From contig NZ_QJSP01000015.1 of assembly GCF_003217475.1 (NCBI RefSeq), forward strand, positions 61,757-125,756: a stretch of 64,000 nucleotides of DNA, written 5' to 3'. Position numbers and translations under genes: made by a program. The stretch comes from Williamsia limnetica. Its GTDB lineage: Bacteria > Actinomycetota > Actinomycetes > Mycobacteriales > Mycobacteriaceae. The notes beneath the pieces are model-generated. The model was not told the origin of the DNA and searched no databases. It saw only the letters and a program-made list of their open reading frames with translations. Below are positions 25,468 to 32,892 of the stretch, in pieces. Numbering within the stretch: position 1 is the first letter of the stretch; each line of letters opens with the position of its first letter.

Positions 25468-26370
25468 ATGAGGTCACCTGTATCGGGTTCGTCCATCGCC
25501 TGGCGGCCGGCAATTTCGGACACTCTCGTCGAACTCGCCGACCACGGCTCCTTGACCTTCACCGAGGTCGTCGCCGAGAACATGACGCCCGGCCGTCTGC
25601 CGATCGGCGTCCAAGAGCTCAGGTCGCGGGGCGTGGTGGTGATCCCGCACGGGGTCGGACTCGGGCTCGCCGGAGCGGACCTGCCGAACCCGGAGCGGCT
25701 CGCGCATCTCGCGGCACTCGCAAACGAACTCGAATCGCCTCTGGTGAGTGAGCACATCGCCTTTGTCCGGGCAGCCGAATCGCCGGATCCCGCACACCCA
25801 GATGTGCTGGAGGCCGGGCACCTGCTGCCACCACCGCGAACCCGCCAGGCCTTGGACATTCTGTGCGACAACATCTCCCGCGCGCAGGATGCGCTGGGTA
25901 CGCCTCTCGCACTCGAGAACATCGCGGCCCTGATCGGCTGGCCCGACGACGAGTTCGACGAACCCGCCTATCTGGCCGAGATCGTCCGCCGCACCGGTGT
26001 GCGACTTGTCCTCGACGTGGCCAATCTCTACGCCAGTGCCACTGCTCGAGGTGATGACCCCATCAAGGACCTGCACCGTTTCCCGTTGGCGCACATCGCA
26101 TACGTCCATATCGCCGGTGGGCGGTTCCGGGAGGGCATGTACATCGACACGCACGGTGATCCGATGGTCGACGATGTCGGTTCGATGCTCGCGGCGTTCG
26201 TCGCACAGTGCCGCCAGGGTTCCCAGACCCCGCCCGGCATCATGCTCGAGCGTGACAGTGACGTCACTGCCGCTGCGGTGCTGGCCGATCTGACCACCAT
26301 CGATCGAATCATCAGTTCGGCACATTCCACTCGGGAGGAGAAGTCGCGTGACCTCGAACCCAGCACTTGA
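25468..26370 (+). CDS. DUF692/MNIO family iron-dependent peptide-modifying oxidase
   Basis: 300-aa TIM-barrel protein of the DUF692 family, now grouped as multinuclear non-heme iron-dependent oxidases (MNIO; for example MbnB and TglH), which modify Cys or other residues of ribosomal peptides. The expected metal-site residues are present: His61 (IPHGVGLGL), His96 (VSEHIAF), Glu150-Asn151 (LALENI), Asp183 and Asn186 (LDVANLY), His214 (YVHIAGG), Asp227 and His229 (IDTHGDP) and Glu261 (MLERDSD). ATG 25468 follows GAAAGGA. The next gene overlaps its end by 23 bp, and two Cys-rich short peptides follow, so it is the catalytic member of a likely RiPP operon. Confidence 0.88.
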   Translation: MRSPVSGSSIAWRPAISDTLVELADHGSLTFTEVVAENMTPGRLPIGVQELRSRGVVVIPHGVGLGLAGADLPNPERLAHLAALANELESPLVSEHIAFVRAAESPDPAHPDVLEAGHLLPPPRTRQALDILCDNISRAQDALGTPLALENIAALIGWPDDEFDEPAYLAEIVRRTGVRLVLDVANLYASATARGDDPIKDLHRFPLAHIAYVHIAGGRFREGMYIDTHGDPMVDDVGSMLAAFVAQCRQGSQTPPGIMLERDSDVTAAAVLADLTTIDRIISSAHSTREEKSRDLEPST

Positions 26371-26821
26371 CTACGCCCGGGCGGCACTGTCGGCACGGCA
26401 GCACGCGGTGGTCACGGACCTGCTGGCAGGTCGCGTGCCGACAGGGTTCGATCCGGTGGGCTCAGCTCTCACCAGCGACATCCTCATCGGCAAACGCGCA
26501 TCGGCGGCCCTGCGAGCAGGCCCGCAACTCGGCGCCCTGCCGCAGTGGCGACGCCGGTTCGCCGAGTACGGACGTGAGGTCGCGGTCAGCGGGTGCGCGC
26601 ACGACGATGTCGCGCAGTTCACGCGGTGGCTGGGAGGTCGCCCCGATCTCGATCCGGTCGCCCGGGGCTGGCTCGACGTCGAACAGGTGTATTCCGGTGC
26701 TCGACGGTCGGCGTGGGTGCGCTACCGCGGACGACGTGAGTGGGTCATCGGTATCGGTTCGCGCACATGGCATCTAGCTGTTTCGCAGGTACGAGAAGGT
26801 GATGAGGAGGGGTTGTCATGA
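26348..26821 (+). CDS. Partner protein of the MNIO enzyme, candidate substrate-recognition subunit
   Basis: 157-aa soluble protein. The first half (DLLAGRVPTGFDPVGSALTS, then KRASAAL) resembles a domain I recall beside DUF692 genes in streptomycetes (SCO6045-like); that identification is from memory. It is not an MbnC or DUF2063 look-alike at obvious motif level, but in position it matches the partner proteins that present precursor peptides to MNIO enzymes. The middle has FTRWLGGRPDLDPVARGWLDVE, and the C-terminus is beta-rich (SAWVRYRGRREWVIGIG). GTG 26348 has a strong GGAGGAG 7-8 nt upstream and overlaps the MNIO gene. Its stop overlaps the first peptide start (ATGA). Confidence 0.65.
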   Translation: MTSNPALDYARAALSARQHAVVTDLLAGRVPTGFDPVGSALTSDILIGKRASAALRAGPQLGALPQWRRRFAEYGREVAVSGCAHDDVAQFTRWLGGRPDLDPVARGWLDVEQVYSGARRSAWVRYRGRREWVIGIGSRTWHLAVSQVREGDEEGLS

Positions 26822-27060
26822 CCGTTGTGGTGATTGTGATCGTCGGAGTGGTCAGCGTTTCGGTGCTCTTTTTGGCAAGGGCATTTCACGACGACGCCGG
26901 ACCCGACAAAGGTCGCCGCCGGCGTCCAGGCGGCTGGATCGGGGACGGCAGCGGTGGTGGTGACAGCAGTGGATCGTGCGGTAGCTCGTGTGGGAGTAGC
27001 TGCGGAGGTGGATCATCCGGTGGAGGTGGCGGTGGCGGCTGCGGAAGCAGCGGCGGATAG
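26818..27060 (+). CDS. Membrane-anchored Cys/Gly/Ser-rich peptide, candidate MNIO substrate 1
   Basis: 80-aa peptide in three parts: an N-terminal membrane helix (residues 2-20), a linker with acidic and KGRRRR basic patches (24-38), and a tail of almost only Gly, Ser and Cys. Cys54, Cys58 and Cys62 have 4-residue spacing (C-G-S-S), with Cys75 after a Gly run. The positive patch after the helix predicts the tail on the cytoplasmic side, where a modifying enzyme could reach it. It overlaps the partner gene stop (ATGA) and has GAGGAGGGG upstream. I interpret it as a precursor-like peptide; a simple membrane protein with a low-complexity tail is the alternative. Confidence 0.75.
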   Translation: MTVVVIVIVGVVSVSVLFLARAFHDDAGPDKGRRRRPGGWIGDGSGGGDSSGSCGSSCGSSCGGGSSGGGGGGGCGSSGG

Positions 27061-27072
27061 GGAGGCAGCGCG

Positions 27073-27300
27073 ATGACAGTTCTCGTGGTGGTGATGGCAT
27101 GTCTGGCGGGTGGGGCCGTCCTCGGCCTGATCGCGATCGTGGGGTCGAGGTCGTCCAGGGCGGCCGACCGGTACCGAAATGATTCCGGTAGCTCGGGTGG
27201 GCACTCGGACGGCTGGTCCGGCAGCTCGTGCAGCTCCGATTCGTCGTGCAGCTCGTCCTCGTGTGGATCGGGCTGCGGCGGAGGCGGCGGCGGGGACTGA
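27073..27300 (+). CDS. Membrane-anchored Cys/Ser/Gly-rich peptide, candidate MNIO substrate 2
   Basis: 75-aa peptide with the same plan as the preceding gene: N-terminal helix (residues 2-24, containing Cys10), a short linker with Arg residues and a Ser/Cys/Gly tail with Cys53, Cys59, Cys64 and Cys68 before a Gly run ending in Asp. Both peptides begin with M-T-V, and their tails align in composition, so they look like a tandem duplication that has diverged. GGGAGG precedes ATG 27073, 12 bp after the previous stop. A strong terminator follows, closing the four-gene operon. Confidence 0.74.
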   Translation: MTVLVVVMACLAGGAVLGLIAIVGSRSSRAADRYRNDSGSSGGHSDGWSGSSCSSDSSCSSSSCGSGCGGGGGGD

Positions 27301-27322
27301 CAGGAAACCACCTCGCACCTGA

Positions 27323-27364
27323 ATACGCACCGCCCACCGGTGACAACCGGTGGGCGGTGCGTAT
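27323..27364. terminator. Strong bidirectional hairpin between the MNIO operon and dapD
   Basis: A perfect 19-bp stem (atacgcaccgcccaccggt and its complement) with a GACA loop. TTTC follows the plus-strand arm. It serves the MNIO operon on plus and dapD on minus. Confidence 0.85.
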
Positions 27365-27393
27365 TTTCTGTGGCGGTGTGCGCCGGCGTTCGA

Positions 27394-28344
27394 TCAGTTC
27401 GCGTGCAGCACGGCGTTCAGCTCGATGCCGTCGCCCTTCCACGGCACGACCTCGACCGCACCGGTGGTGCTGTTGCGACGGAACAGGATGTTGCTCTTAC
27501 CGGAGAGTTCGCGGGCCTTGACGACGGTGCCGTCCGGTCCGGTGACCTTGGTCCCCGCGGTGACGTAGAGCCCGGCCTCGATGACGCAGTCGTCGCCGAG
27601 CGCGATGCCGCAGCCGGAGTTGGCGCCGAGCAGGCAGCGCTTGCCCAGAGAGATGATCTCCTTACCGCCGCCGGACAACGTCCCCATGGTGGACGCGCCG
27701 CCGCCGACATCGGAGCCGTCCCCGACGATGACGCCCGCCGAGATGCGACCTTCGATCATCGACTGGCCCAGCGTGCCCGCGTTGAAGTTCACGAAACCCT
27801 CGTGCATGACGGTGGTGCCGTCGGCGAGGTGCGCACCGAGGCGGACGCGCCCGGCGTCAGCGATCCGGACCCCGCTCGGCACAACGTAATCCACCATTCG
27901 AGGGAACTTGTCGATACCGTAGACGGTGACCGCGCCGCGGCTCTTGAGCTTGGCGCGGGTCAGCTCGAAACCGTCGACCGCGCATGGGCCGAAATTGGTC
28001 CAGACCACGTTGGAGAGCTTCCCGAAGACACCGTCCATGTTCGCGCCGTGTGGGATGACCAGGCGATGCGAGAGCAGGTGCAGACGCAGGTAGGCGTCGT
28101 GGGCATCGGTGGGGGCGTCGGCGAGCACGATCGAGGTGCGCACGGCCACGGTCCTGACGCCGCGGTCTGCATCCGTTCCCACCAGCGACGACAGTTCTTC
28201 GGGGGTGTCGGCAGCGTCGAGTTCGGTGGTTCCCGATTCGCCCGCCTCGGTCAGTTCGGGGGCGGGGTACCAGGTGTCGAGCACTGCGCCCGAGTCGGTG
28301 ATGGTGGCGATGCCGATTGCGGAGGCTCCAGATGCGTTGGTCAC
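27394..28344 (-). CDS. dapD: Tetrahydrodipicolinate N-succinyltransferase
   Basis: 316-aa enzyme adding succinyl from succinyl-CoA to tetrahydrodipicolinate in diaminopimelate/lysine synthesis. It is the long mycobacterial type (Rv1201c-like): an N-terminal alpha/beta domain, then a left-handed beta-helix with hexapeptide repeats from about residue 165 ([20 protein letters not shown]) to 280. The catalytic-region [14 protein letters not shown] and the Gly-rich [14 protein letters not shown] loop are present. Start is GTG 28344. The gene is divergent from the AraC-type regulator 38 bp away. Confidence 0.93.
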   Translation of the reverse strand: MTNASGASAIGIATITDSGAVLDTWYPAPELTEAGESGTTELDAADTPEELSSLVGTDADRGVRTVAVRTSIVLADAPTDAHDAYLRLHLLSHRLVIPHGANMDGVFGKLSNVVWTNFGPCAVDGFELTRAKLKSRGAVTVYGIDKFPRMVDYVVPSGVRIADAGRVRLGAHLADGTTVMHEGFVNFNAGTLGQSMIEGRISAGVIVGDGSDVGGGASTMGTLSGGGKEIISLGKRCLLGANSGCGIALGDDCVIEAGLYVTAGTKVTGPDGTVVKARELSGKSNILFRRNSTTGAVEVVPWKGDGIELNAVLHAN

Positions 28345-28382
28345 GGGTCAGGAGTTTACGCGGGGTGATCGGGGGCGGAACA

Positions 28383-29105
28383 ATGGAGCGCATGTCCTTC
28401 GCCTCGACCTACAAGAAGCGTCGCTCCGGGTCGGTGCCCGCAACGCTCTGGCGTCGCGGTGGGCAGAGAGGTTCGGCGCAGGTGCTACCGGACGGTTGCA
28501 TGGACCTCATCTGGACCGGCACCGGCTTGCTCGTGGCCGGCCCGGACACCGGTCCGGTCGAGGTCAGCGGAGGCGCGGACATGGTGGCGCTGCGGTTCGA
28601 TCCCGGCGTGGCTCCGTCGGTGCTCGGGGTCGCGGCCGACGAGGTGGTCAACGGCCGGATCGACTTCGCCGACATCGCAGGGTCGTGCCGGGCGCGGAAG
28701 CTGTCCGAGGAGATGGCGGCCGGCGAGCCCGAATTAGTCCTGGAGCAGTTCGCGACGACCCAGCTGGACCGGCGCCCGCCTCCTCGGTGGCTGCATCCGG
28801 CCACGGCCTTGCTGTCGGCGGGTCATCCGGTTGCAAGCGTCGCGGACCAGATCAATGCCAGTTCGCGGCAGCTACAGCGCTGGTCGCGCCATCACTACGG
28901 ATACGGCCCCAAGACGCTGCAGCGGATCCTCCGGGTGAACGCGGCGATGACCGGTCTGCGCGCGGGCCGTACGGCCGTCGACACCGCCCACGACTGCGGG
29001 TACTCCGATTACGCTCACATGTTTCGCGACTTCCGGGCCGTGACGGGCCGCTCGCCCGCCGATTTCATCCCGCCCGCCGATGATGGGTTGTTCTGGCGAA
29101 GCTGA
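28383..29105 (+). CDS. AraC family transcriptional regulator
   Basis: 240-aa regulator. Residues 1-130 form an N-terminal sensing domain of the kind found with AraC HTHs (LPDGCMDLIWTG near 40, ALRFDPGVAPSVLGV near 74). The C-terminal AraC HTH covers about 140-235: ASVADQINASSRQLQRWSRH for the first helix-turn-helix, then TAVDTAHDCGYSDYAHMFRD and a FR-x-x-T-G-x-S-P-x-x-F ending. The effector is unknown. ATG 28383 has GGGGCGGA upstream. Its last codons form one arm of the terminator shared with the VOC gene. Confidence 0.85.
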   Translation: MERMSFASTYKKRRSGSVPATLWRRGGQRGSAQVLPDGCMDLIWTGTGLLVAGPDTGPVEVSGGADMVALRFDPGVAPSVLGVAADEVVNGRIDFADIAGSCRARKLSEEMAAGEPELVLEQFATTQLDRRPPPRWLHPATALLSAGHPVASVADQINASSRQLQRWSRHHYGYGPKTLQRILRVNAAMTGLRAGRTAVDTAHDCGYSDYAHMFRDFRAVTGRSPADFIPPADDGLFWRS

Positions 29106-29135
29106 CCAGGGCTTTTCTTCGCCAGAACGACCCAT
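29083..29135. terminator. Bidirectional hairpin between the AraC and VOC genes
   Basis: ATGGGTTGTTCTGGCGAAG (29083-29101) pairs with 29117-29135 with one mismatch over 19 bp; the loop is 15 nt. The left arm is the end of the AraC coding region. Confidence 0.7.
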
Positions 29136-29142
29136 TATCGGG

Positions 29143-29559
29143 TCAGGGGAGCGCGGCGTAGAAGTCGACGGTGTTGCCGTTGGGGTCGCTGACCGTGGCG
29201 TACCGCTGACCCCAGACCGCGTCGAACGGGGTGAGGTGCCCGACGTGACCGGCGGCCGTCAGCGCTTGGTAACGGGCGTCGACCTCGGCGGGAGCAGCGC
29301 ACTCGAATGCGAGCGAGATCCGCTGGCCACCGGTTGCGGGACGCCAGTCCGGATCGAAGGTCGCGACGCTCGCAGCGGTGTCGAACAGGATCCGGAATCC
29401 GCCCGCCGCAGTGGTTTCCGCGTGGGGGGCTCCCGCGTCCTCGGGAAACTCGAGACCGCAGGCGCGGTAGAACGTCAGCGTCTCGGTCATGTCGTCGACG
29501 ATGATGGAGATGGCGTTGAGGGATGGCGTCGGAGATGACCGCGATATTGGGGGTGTCAT
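29143..29559 (-). CDS. VOC superfamily (glyoxalase/bleomycin-resistance-like) protein
   Basis: 138-aa protein with the two beta-alpha-beta-beta-beta modules of the vicinal oxygen chelate fold. The start of the domain is NAISIIVDDMTETLTFYRACG (split over residues 15-36), and the end is YATVSDPNGNTVDFYAALP, with the D-P-x-G-N signature. Metal or substrate residues cannot be assigned with certainty. Many such proteins are dioxygenases, isomerases or antibiotic-binding proteins. ATG 29559 is the first start in frame; M24 is a less likely internal alternative. Confidence 0.78.
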   Translation of the reverse strand: MTPPISRSSPTPSLNAISIIVDDMTETLTFYRACGLEFPEDAGAPHAETTAAGGFRILFDTAASVATFDPDWRPATGGQRISLAFECAAPAEVDARYQALTAAGHVGHLTPFDAVWGQRYATVSDPNGNTVDFYAALP

Positions 29560-29684
29560 GGCGTCGACGTTATCGGCGAGGGCGGTGGCGCGGCATGAAC
29601 ATTTCGGACACGTTGCAGGGCCGACGGCGGCGTTGTCGAATGGTTACGTCCGAACCCTCCCGATCAGCCTCGTAGGAGCCCCGT

Positions 29685-30329
29685 GTGAACACCGGATCAG
29701 ACAGCTCATGGTTCGCCGAGATCGCCGACGAACGCCGCACGCTGGCCGGCACCCTTGCGACGTTGACCCCCGAACAGTGGGAGGCACAGTCGCTGTGTGA
29801 TGCCTGGACGGTCCGCGATGTCGCGGCGCACCTCGTGATGCCCTTGGTGACGCCGCTCTGGACGTTCGGCCTGGCGATGGTGCGATCCCGCGGTGACTTC
29901 GACAGCGCAAACGTGCGGCTCACGCGTCGCACCTGCCTCCGGCACGGCCACCGATTGCCCGAGATGCTGGTCGAGCACGCAGACAGCACGTTCACCCCGC
30001 CCGGCCATGGCCCGTTGGCGCCGCTGACCGATGTCCTCGTCCACGGCCAGGACATCAGGCGCCCATTACAGATCGACTACGCCATCCCCGAACAGCGCCG
30101 GCGGGCTGTGCTCGACTTTCTCGTCGGCTCGTCCAGCGCGTCGATGTTCTCCGCGCAGACCGAGAACCTGCGTTGGCAGGCAACAGATCTCGATTGGGGT
30201 CATGGCACCGGCCCGATCGTCGAAGGGCCGGCGGCAGCCCTGATGCTCGTACTCACCGGACGACGTGTTGCGCTGATGGACACGACCGGTGCCGGCGCCG
30301 AACTCCTGGCCGAGCGGAAGTCCCGTTGA
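29685..30329 (+). CDS. Maleylpyruvate isomerase family (DinB-like) mycothiol-dependent protein
   Basis: 214-aa helical-bundle protein matching the MDMPI/TIGR03083 type: [21 protein letters not shown] followed by [15 protein letters not shown] (residues 37-51), where the His is a usual metal ligand, and [12 protein letters not shown] (about 117-128), with a second metal His. The family comprises mycothiol- or bacillithiol-dependent transferases; with mshB in the window a mycothiol cofactor is reasonable. GTG 29685 has TAGGAG 5 nt upstream. The substrate is unknown. Confidence 0.8.
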   Translation: MNTGSDSSWFAEIADERRTLAGTLATLTPEQWEAQSLCDAWTVRDVAAHLVMPLVTPLWTFGLAMVRSRGDFDSANVRLTRRTCLRHGHRLPEMLVEHADSTFTPPGHGPLAPLTDVLVHGQDIRRPLQIDYAIPEQRRRAVLDFLVGSSSASMFSAQTENLRWQATDLDWGHGTGPIVEGPAAALMLVLTGRRVALMDTTGAGAELLAERKSR

Positions 30330-30361
30330 GTCCGACTCGGCCGGAAAGCCCAAACGCTACG

Positions 30362-31474
30362 GTGAACACTGTGAGCATCCCCGCACTGGACCTGCACGCC
30401 GACCCGATCGACCTGACGGCGGCGTTGGTCGACATCCCCAGCGAGAGCCATGACGAATCCCTCATCGCGGACGCCGTCGAAGCCGCGCTCCGCGAGCAGA
30501 CGACCGGATTCGAGGTCGTCCGCCACGGCAACCGCGTGCTGGCCCGCACCAACTTCGGAAAAGGTCGGCGGGTGATGCTGGCCGGACACCTGGACACCGT
30601 GCCGATCGCCGACAACGTGCCAAGCCGACGAGAGCAGGACAGCTCCGAAGGCGACGTGTTGCACGGATGCGGCACGGTGGACATGAAGTCCGGCGACGCG
30701 GTGTTCTTGCATCTCGCGGCGACCCTCGAAGAACCCGTGTGTGATCTGACGCTGATCTTCTACGACTGCGAAGAGATCGCCGCCCGGTACAACGGTCTGG
30801 GTTTCATCGAGCGGGAGCTACCCGAATGGTTGCGCGCTGATGTCGCCATCCTCGGCGAACCGACAGCGGGCCAGATCGAGGCCGGATGCCAGGGCACGCT
30901 GCGGGCGAGGCTTTCGGCGTCGGGTGTGCGATCCCATTCGGCTCGCTCGTGGAAAGGCGACAACGCCATCCACAAACTCGGGTCGGTGTTGCAGACCCTG
31001 TCCGACTACACCCCGCGACGGGTGGACATCGACGGTTGTGAATACCGCGAAGGCCTCTCGGCGGTACGCATCGACGGCGGGGTGGCCGGGAACGTCGTGC
31101 CCGACGTGGCGAGCGTCGACGTGAACTTCCGGTTCGCCCCGGACCGCTCCGTCGAGCAGGCCACCGATCACGTTCGTGAGGTCTTCGCCGCGGCAATCGA
31201 TTCGGGCGCGGTCACCTTCGAGATCACGGACGCGGCAGGCGGGGCGCTACCCGGATTGTCAGACCCGGCGGCCGCCGCGCTGGTCGCCGCGGCCGGCGGC
31301 AAGTTCAGGGCCAAGTTCGGCTGGACGGACGTCTCCCGGTTCTCGGCCCTCGGTATCCCGGCGGTCAACCTCGGTCCCGGCGACCCCAATCTCGCGCACA
31401 AACGTGACGAGCGGGTACCCACCTCCCAGATCACCGAGGTGACCGACATCCTGCGGCGCTATCTGCTCAGCTAG
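30362..31474 (+). CDS. dapE: Succinyl-diaminopimelate desuccinylase
   Basis: About 370-aa M20-family zinc peptidase that removes succinate from N-succinyl-LL-diaminopimelate in lysine/peptidoglycan precursor synthesis. Motifs in order: [10 protein letters not shown] (metal His and catalytic Asp), [13 protein letters not shown] (bridging Asp), [14 protein letters not shown] (catalytic Glu-Glu), ILGEPT and the C-terminal metal His in NLAHKRDE. A dimerisation domain lies between. GTG 30362 or GTG 30371 is the start; no ribosome site is convincing for either. The partner dapD is 2 kb upstream on the other strand. Confidence 0.9.
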   Translation: MNTVSIPALDLHADPIDLTAALVDIPSESHDESLIADAVEAALREQTTGFEVVRHGNRVLARTNFGKGRRVMLAGHLDTVPIADNVPSRREQDSSEGDVLHGCGTVDMKSGDAVFLHLAATLEEPVCDLTLIFYDCEEIAARYNGLGFIERELPEWLRADVAILGEPTAGQIEAGCQGTLRARLSASGVRSHSARSWKGDNAIHKLGSVLQTLSDYTPRRVDIDGCEYREGLSAVRIDGGVAGNVVPDVASVDVNFRFAPDRSVEQATDHVREVFAAAIDSGAVTFEITDAAGGALPGLSDPAAAALVAAAGGKFRAKFGWTDVSRFSALGIPAVNLGPGDPNLAHKRDERVPTSQITEVTDILRRYLLS

Positions 31475-31499
31475 CGTCCCGCTCGGCTAGCGTCGTGGC

Positions 31500-32255
31500 A
31501 TGCCACCACTCGACCGCGACACCAGACTCAGCTACCGCGGGGCAGCCCGGATCCGCGAAGACCAGGACACACCGACGCAGACCACCGATCAGCGTTTGCT
31601 GCGGTCGGCCGACTCGGCCCGCGACCCCTGGCGGGTGCTGCGCATCCAATCGGAGTTCGTCGAGGGATTCGACAACCTGGCCACGGTCTCGGGCGCTGTC
31701 ACCGTCTTCGGGTCGGCGCGTATCGCGCCGGACACCCCGTACTACGACCTCGGCCGGGAACTCGGCGGTGCGCTCGCGGGCGCCGGCTACCCGGTGATGA
31801 CCGGCGGAGGACCGGGTCTGATGGAGGCGGTCAATCGGGGTGCCTGCGAGGCGGGCGGATACTCCATCGGCCTCGGCATCGAGCTGCCGTTCGAACAGAA
31901 CCTGAACCAGTGGGTTGATCTCGGCATCAACTTCCGCTATTTCTTCGTGCGCAAGACGATGTTCGTGAAGTACGCGCAGGCCTTTGTCTGCCTACCGGGC
32001 GGATTCGGCACGCTCGACGAGTTGTTCGAGGCATTGACGCTGGTGCAAACCCGGAAGGTGACCCAGTTCCCGATCGTGCTGTTGGGCACGGAGTTCTGGG
32101 GGCCACTGCTGGATTGGGTCCGCGGGACCCTTGTCGAGCAGGGCTTCGTCTCACCTGCCGACGTCGACCTGCTGCAGGTGACCGATTCCGTCGCCGACGC
32201 GGTCGCGATCATCGGACAGTCGCGTCAGCGCCAGGGCGGAGAGGACCACCGATGA
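31500..32255 (+). CDS. LOG family protein (TIGR00730), first of a tandem pair
   Basis: 251-aa Rossmann-fold protein of the LOG family. Signatures: VTVFGSARI near residue 67, GGGPGLMEAVNRGA near 101 and LPGGFGTLDELFEALT near 164. LOG proteins hydrolyse nucleoside monophosphates, with cytokinin ribotides the best-known substrate; the longer N-terminus (about 60 residues before the fold) marks the larger subtype. Its stop overlaps the start of a second, shorter LOG gene, an arrangement suggesting a joint product or hetero-oligomer. Confidence 0.85.
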   Translation: MPPLDRDTRLSYRGAARIREDQDTPTQTTDQRLLRSADSARDPWRVLRIQSEFVEGFDNLATVSGAVTVFGSARIAPDTPYYDLGRELGGALAGAGYPVMTGGGPGLMEAVNRGACEAGGYSIGLGIELPFEQNLNQWVDLGINFRYFFVRKTMFVKYAQAFVCLPGGFGTLDELFEALTLVQTRKVTQFPIVLLGTEFWGPLLDWVRGTLVEQGFVSPADVDLLQVTDSVADAVAIIGQSRQRQGGEDHR

Positions 32256-32791
32256 GCGCCATCTGCGTCTACTGCGCGTCCGGCCCCGTCGCCGATCGCC
32301 ACCTGGCCCTGGCCACCGAGCTCGGCACCGCCATCGGGGCCGCGGGCCACTCCCTGGTCTCCGGTGGGGGAAACGTCTCGATGATGGGCGCCATCGCGGT
32401 GGCGACCAGAAAGGCCGGCGGGCAAACAGTCGGAATCATTCCGAAAGCCTTGGTACACAGAGAAGTTGCCGACGTCGATGCGGACCAGTTGGTCGTCACC
32501 GACACCATGCGTGAACGCAAACAGCAGATGGACGACCGCGCGGATGCCTTCATCACGCTGCCGGGCGGTATCGGCACCCTGGAAGAACTGTTCGAGACCT
32601 GGACCGCCGGGTATCTGGGAATGCACGACAAGCCGGTGGTGCTGCTCGATCCGGACGGCCACTACAAGCCGCTGTTGCAGTGGCTGGACACGCTTGCGGG
32701 TACCGGGTTCGTGTCGCGATCGGCGCTGGACCGCTTGCTCGTGACGCGGACGGTACCCGAAGCTTTGGCAGGGTGCGGTATTTATCTGTGA
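32252..32791 (+). CDS. LOG family phosphoribohydrolase, second of the pair
   Basis: 179-aa LOG protein of the classical short type, corresponding in position to Rv1205 of M. tuberculosis, which has cytokinin-releasing phosphoribohydrolase activity. Motifs are complete: ICVYCASG at the start, SGGGNVSMMGAIA near residue 40, M-R-E-R-K near 88 and LPGGIGTLEELFE near 104. ATG 32252 overlaps the first LOG gene's stop (ATGA). Divergence from its neighbour is large, so the pair is old. Confidence 0.88.
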   Translation: MSAICVYCASGPVADRHLALATELGTAIGAAGHSLVSGGGNVSMMGAIAVATRKAGGQTVGIIPKALVHREVADVDADQLVVTDTMRERKQQMDDRADAFITLPGGIGTLEELFETWTAGYLGMHDKPVVLLDPDGHYKPLLQWLDTLAGTGFVSRSALDRLLVTRTVPEALAGCGIYL

Positions 32792-32892
32792 ATGTCGGTA
32801 ACCTCTTCTACGCGACCGCGACGGGGGAGGTTGACCGGGGCGGAGTTCGACTAAATTCAACCGTGGCACAACTCACAAGCATCGGAGCTTAC

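Noticed and set aside
24122..25513. 463-aa open frame antisense to the aminotransferase
   Set aside because: Shadow of a well-supported PLP enzyme; no domain seen.
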